Of a stretch of DNA of 6,778 nt, positions 5,642 through 6,778 are shown one piece after another. Position numbers and translations under genes: made by a program. The stretch's first letter is position 1. Each line of letters opens with the position of its first letter. Below the pieces are notes generated by a model. It saw only the letters and a list, made by a program, of their open reading frames with translations. It was not told the origin of the DNA and made no database searches. The DNA comes from Candidatus Zipacnadia bacterium (GTDB lineage: Bacteria > Armatimonadota > Zipacnadia > Zipacnadales > Zipacnadaceae), in assembly GCA_029821455.1 (NCBI GenBank), contig JALGTI010000159.1:1-6778 (forward strand), read 5' to 3'.

Positions 5642-6778
5642 CTAGGGCACCGTCAGGCGCACCAGTTTCACCTGGCTCCACTCGCCGGGCGGCTCAGGGC
5701 TGACCTCGGCGGAGTAGAACTTCTCGCCAACCTGGGCGACCATCCGATACCTGCCTGCCTCCGGCAACCGGAACCACGCCTTCCCCTCACCGTCTGCCTT
5801 TATGGCTGTCACGCCACACCCCTGGCCTTCCAGCGGCACGGCCCAGACGTAGGCATGACCAACAGGTGTGCCGTCCGCAATGGCCTGGACTATCACCTCA
5901 GGCGCAAAGTCTGCTCGCAGCGGTGGCCGCGAATGCCACGCCTTACGCAGGCCATCGAATGCGATGTTCCTATACGCCTTGCGCGCCGCTGGGTCAAACC
6001 AGTTCATTACAGGGCTCATTGCAATCATATACTCCGGCTTCATCCCCGGCCCAGACAAAGCGGGCCATTGTAGGTCCTTGCGGCCTCGGTACTGAGCGTC
6101 GTCATAGCTCTCCCACACAGGGTTATCTGGATTCCAGTGCCACTGCCACGACGCGTACGGCTGCAATCCCGGTACACCGCGTTGCACGTACTGGCTAATC
6201 AATCCGTGCATCGTATGAGCAACCCCATGTATTTTGCGCCAGTACGGCGTCCGGTAGTCCTGGCCGTCTCGCTTCTTGTTCATAATCCCGCTCTGGAAGA
6301 AGCTCCAGACGCCCTCATAGGCGATCTCGCCGATAAACAGCGGCTTAGCATACTTCTCCTGCCAGTTGTCCGCGTGCTTCATTGGTGGGTAGTGGATGTC
6401 GGCGACCTCGAAGCGCGGGTCCTTGCAGGTCGGCTGGACGCCGTGGTGTGCGACGATCCTGGTGGGGTCCTCTGCCTTGATTATCTCCTGGAAGCGAAAG
6501 ATAGTATCCATCCGCCACTCTTCGTCCTCATTCTGTGGCTCGAAGTTATGGACAACCGTCTCGTTGTCGCCCGACCACATCACCACACTGGGGTGATTGC
6601 GCATTGCTCGAATCCAGTCGCGGAACTGGCGCTCTGAGTGCCCGAAGTCGTCGCTGAGTTCTCCCCCGCGCTTTGCGTAGGTCCAGGGCAAGAACTGGGC
6701 TTCAGGCTGGAGCATCATCCCCATGCGGTCGGCTACCTCTGGCGACAGGTAGTCGCCGATGCCGGAGACGTGACTGCG
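5642..6778 (-). CDS. GH2-like glycoside hydrolase, C-terminal part (5' end beyond right edge)
   Basis: 378 residues are visible and the frame stays open to the window edge, so the start and any N-terminal domains are missing. The beginning GDYLSPEVADRMGMML corresponds to the barrel strand that in GH2 enzymes reads like CDELGLLV. RNHPSVVMWSGDNE (60-73) is the classic GH2 acid/base motif, with Glu73 as proton donor. KPLFIGEIAYEG (145-156) fits the nucleophile strand, with Glu151 the probable nucleophile. Trp- and Pro-rich loops (PYASWQWHWNPDNP) follow, and about 285-378 forms a beta-sandwich with a carboxypeptidase-regulatory-like look (GKAWFRLPEAGRYRMVAQVG). The family cleaves beta-linked sugars such as galactosides, glucuronides or mannosides; the substrate cannot be told here. 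Transcription converges on the DUF4838 gene, with stops 13 nt apart. The ATG at 6724 is internal to the domain and not the true start. Confidence 0.88.
   Translation of the reverse strand, partial: RSHVSGIGDYLSPEVADRMGMMLQPEAQFLPWTYAKRGGELSDDFGHSERQFRDWIRAMRNHPSVVMWSGDNETVVHNFEPQNEDEEWRMDTIFRFQEIIKAEDPTRIVAHHGVQPTCKDPRFEVADIHYPPMKHADNWQEKYAKPLFIGEIAYEGVWSFFQSGIMNKKRDGQDYRTPYWRKIHGVAHTMHGLISQYVQRGVPGLQPYASWQWHWNPDNPVWESYDDAQYRGRKDLQWPALSGPGMKPEYMIAMSPVMNWFDPAARKAYRNIAFDGLRKAWHSRPPLRADFAPEVIVQAIADGTPVGHAYVWAVPLEGQGCGVTAIKADGEGKAWFRLPEAGRYRMVAQVGEKFYSAEVSPEPPGEWSQVKLVRLTVP

Noticed and set aside
6032..6046. A 14-nt match (CTCCGGCTTCATCC) between the pseudopilin gene near 32-45 and the GH2 gene near 6033-6046
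   Set aside because: Both copies encode Met-Lys-Pro-Glu in unrelated proteins using the same codons; no flanking similarity extends it, so it is coincidence and not a repeat element.
5642..6724. Complete GH2 gene starting at the ATG at 6724
   Set aside because: The frame continues open to 6778 with sequence (GDYLSPEVADR) that fits the middle of a GH2 barrel, and the catalytic motifs would be missing their upstream strands, so the true start is outside the window.

Overview
The window looks like bacterial chromosome of moderate-to-high GC content, probably from a member of the Armatimonadota or another environmental lineage near the Planctomycetes/Verrucomicrobia in lifestyle. The basis is the combination of an H-X9-DG (DUF1559-type) prepilin-like protein with the N-terminal pattern LFPVFAQAREKAR, a secreted DUF4838 protein and a large GH2-type glycosidase. 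This assignment is inferred from gene families, not measured. There are seven protein genes, two of them cut by the window ends. I see no tRNA, rRNA, CRISPR array or insertion sequence.

Left part (1-703, minus strand): a type IV pilin-like / pseudopilin protein runs off the left edge. It has its own well-formed sigma70-type promoter (TTGCGA-N17-TAGAAT). A candidate intrinsic terminator of the next operon abuts the -35 element of this promoter.

Centre (704-3200, minus strand): a compact four-gene energy-coupling factor (ECF) import operon, transcribed in the order S component, FmdE-like protein, EcfT (CbiQ-like) and EcfA (CbiO-like). The genes are tightly packed: S/FmdE overlap by up to 23 nt, FmdE/EcfT are separated by 25 nt, and EcfT/EcfA share an ATGA overlap. 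The S component binds the substrate in the membrane, EcfT couples it to the ATPase, and a single EcfA must presumably act as a homodimer. The unusual part is the small FmdE-domain protein in the middle of the transporter. None of the catalytic subunits of formylmethanofuran dehydrogenase is visible, so it probably has a role tied to the imported ligand, perhaps a metal or a cofactor precursor. This is the most interesting system in the window.

Divergent control region (3201-3420): it carries a sigma70-like promoter for the ECF operon, a 19-bp near-perfect palindrome lying over its -35 box, a second 11-bp palindrome, and a repeated GTAAC...TTGTCAA motif. These are candidate operators.

Right part (3421-6778): a plus-strand gene for a secreted 735-residue DUF4838 protein with a CxCxxC motif converges, with only 13 nt between stop codons, on a minus-strand GH2-like glycosidase whose N-terminal half lies beyond the right edge. 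Both point to extracellular or surface carbohydrate breakdown, though neither substrate can be named from sequence.
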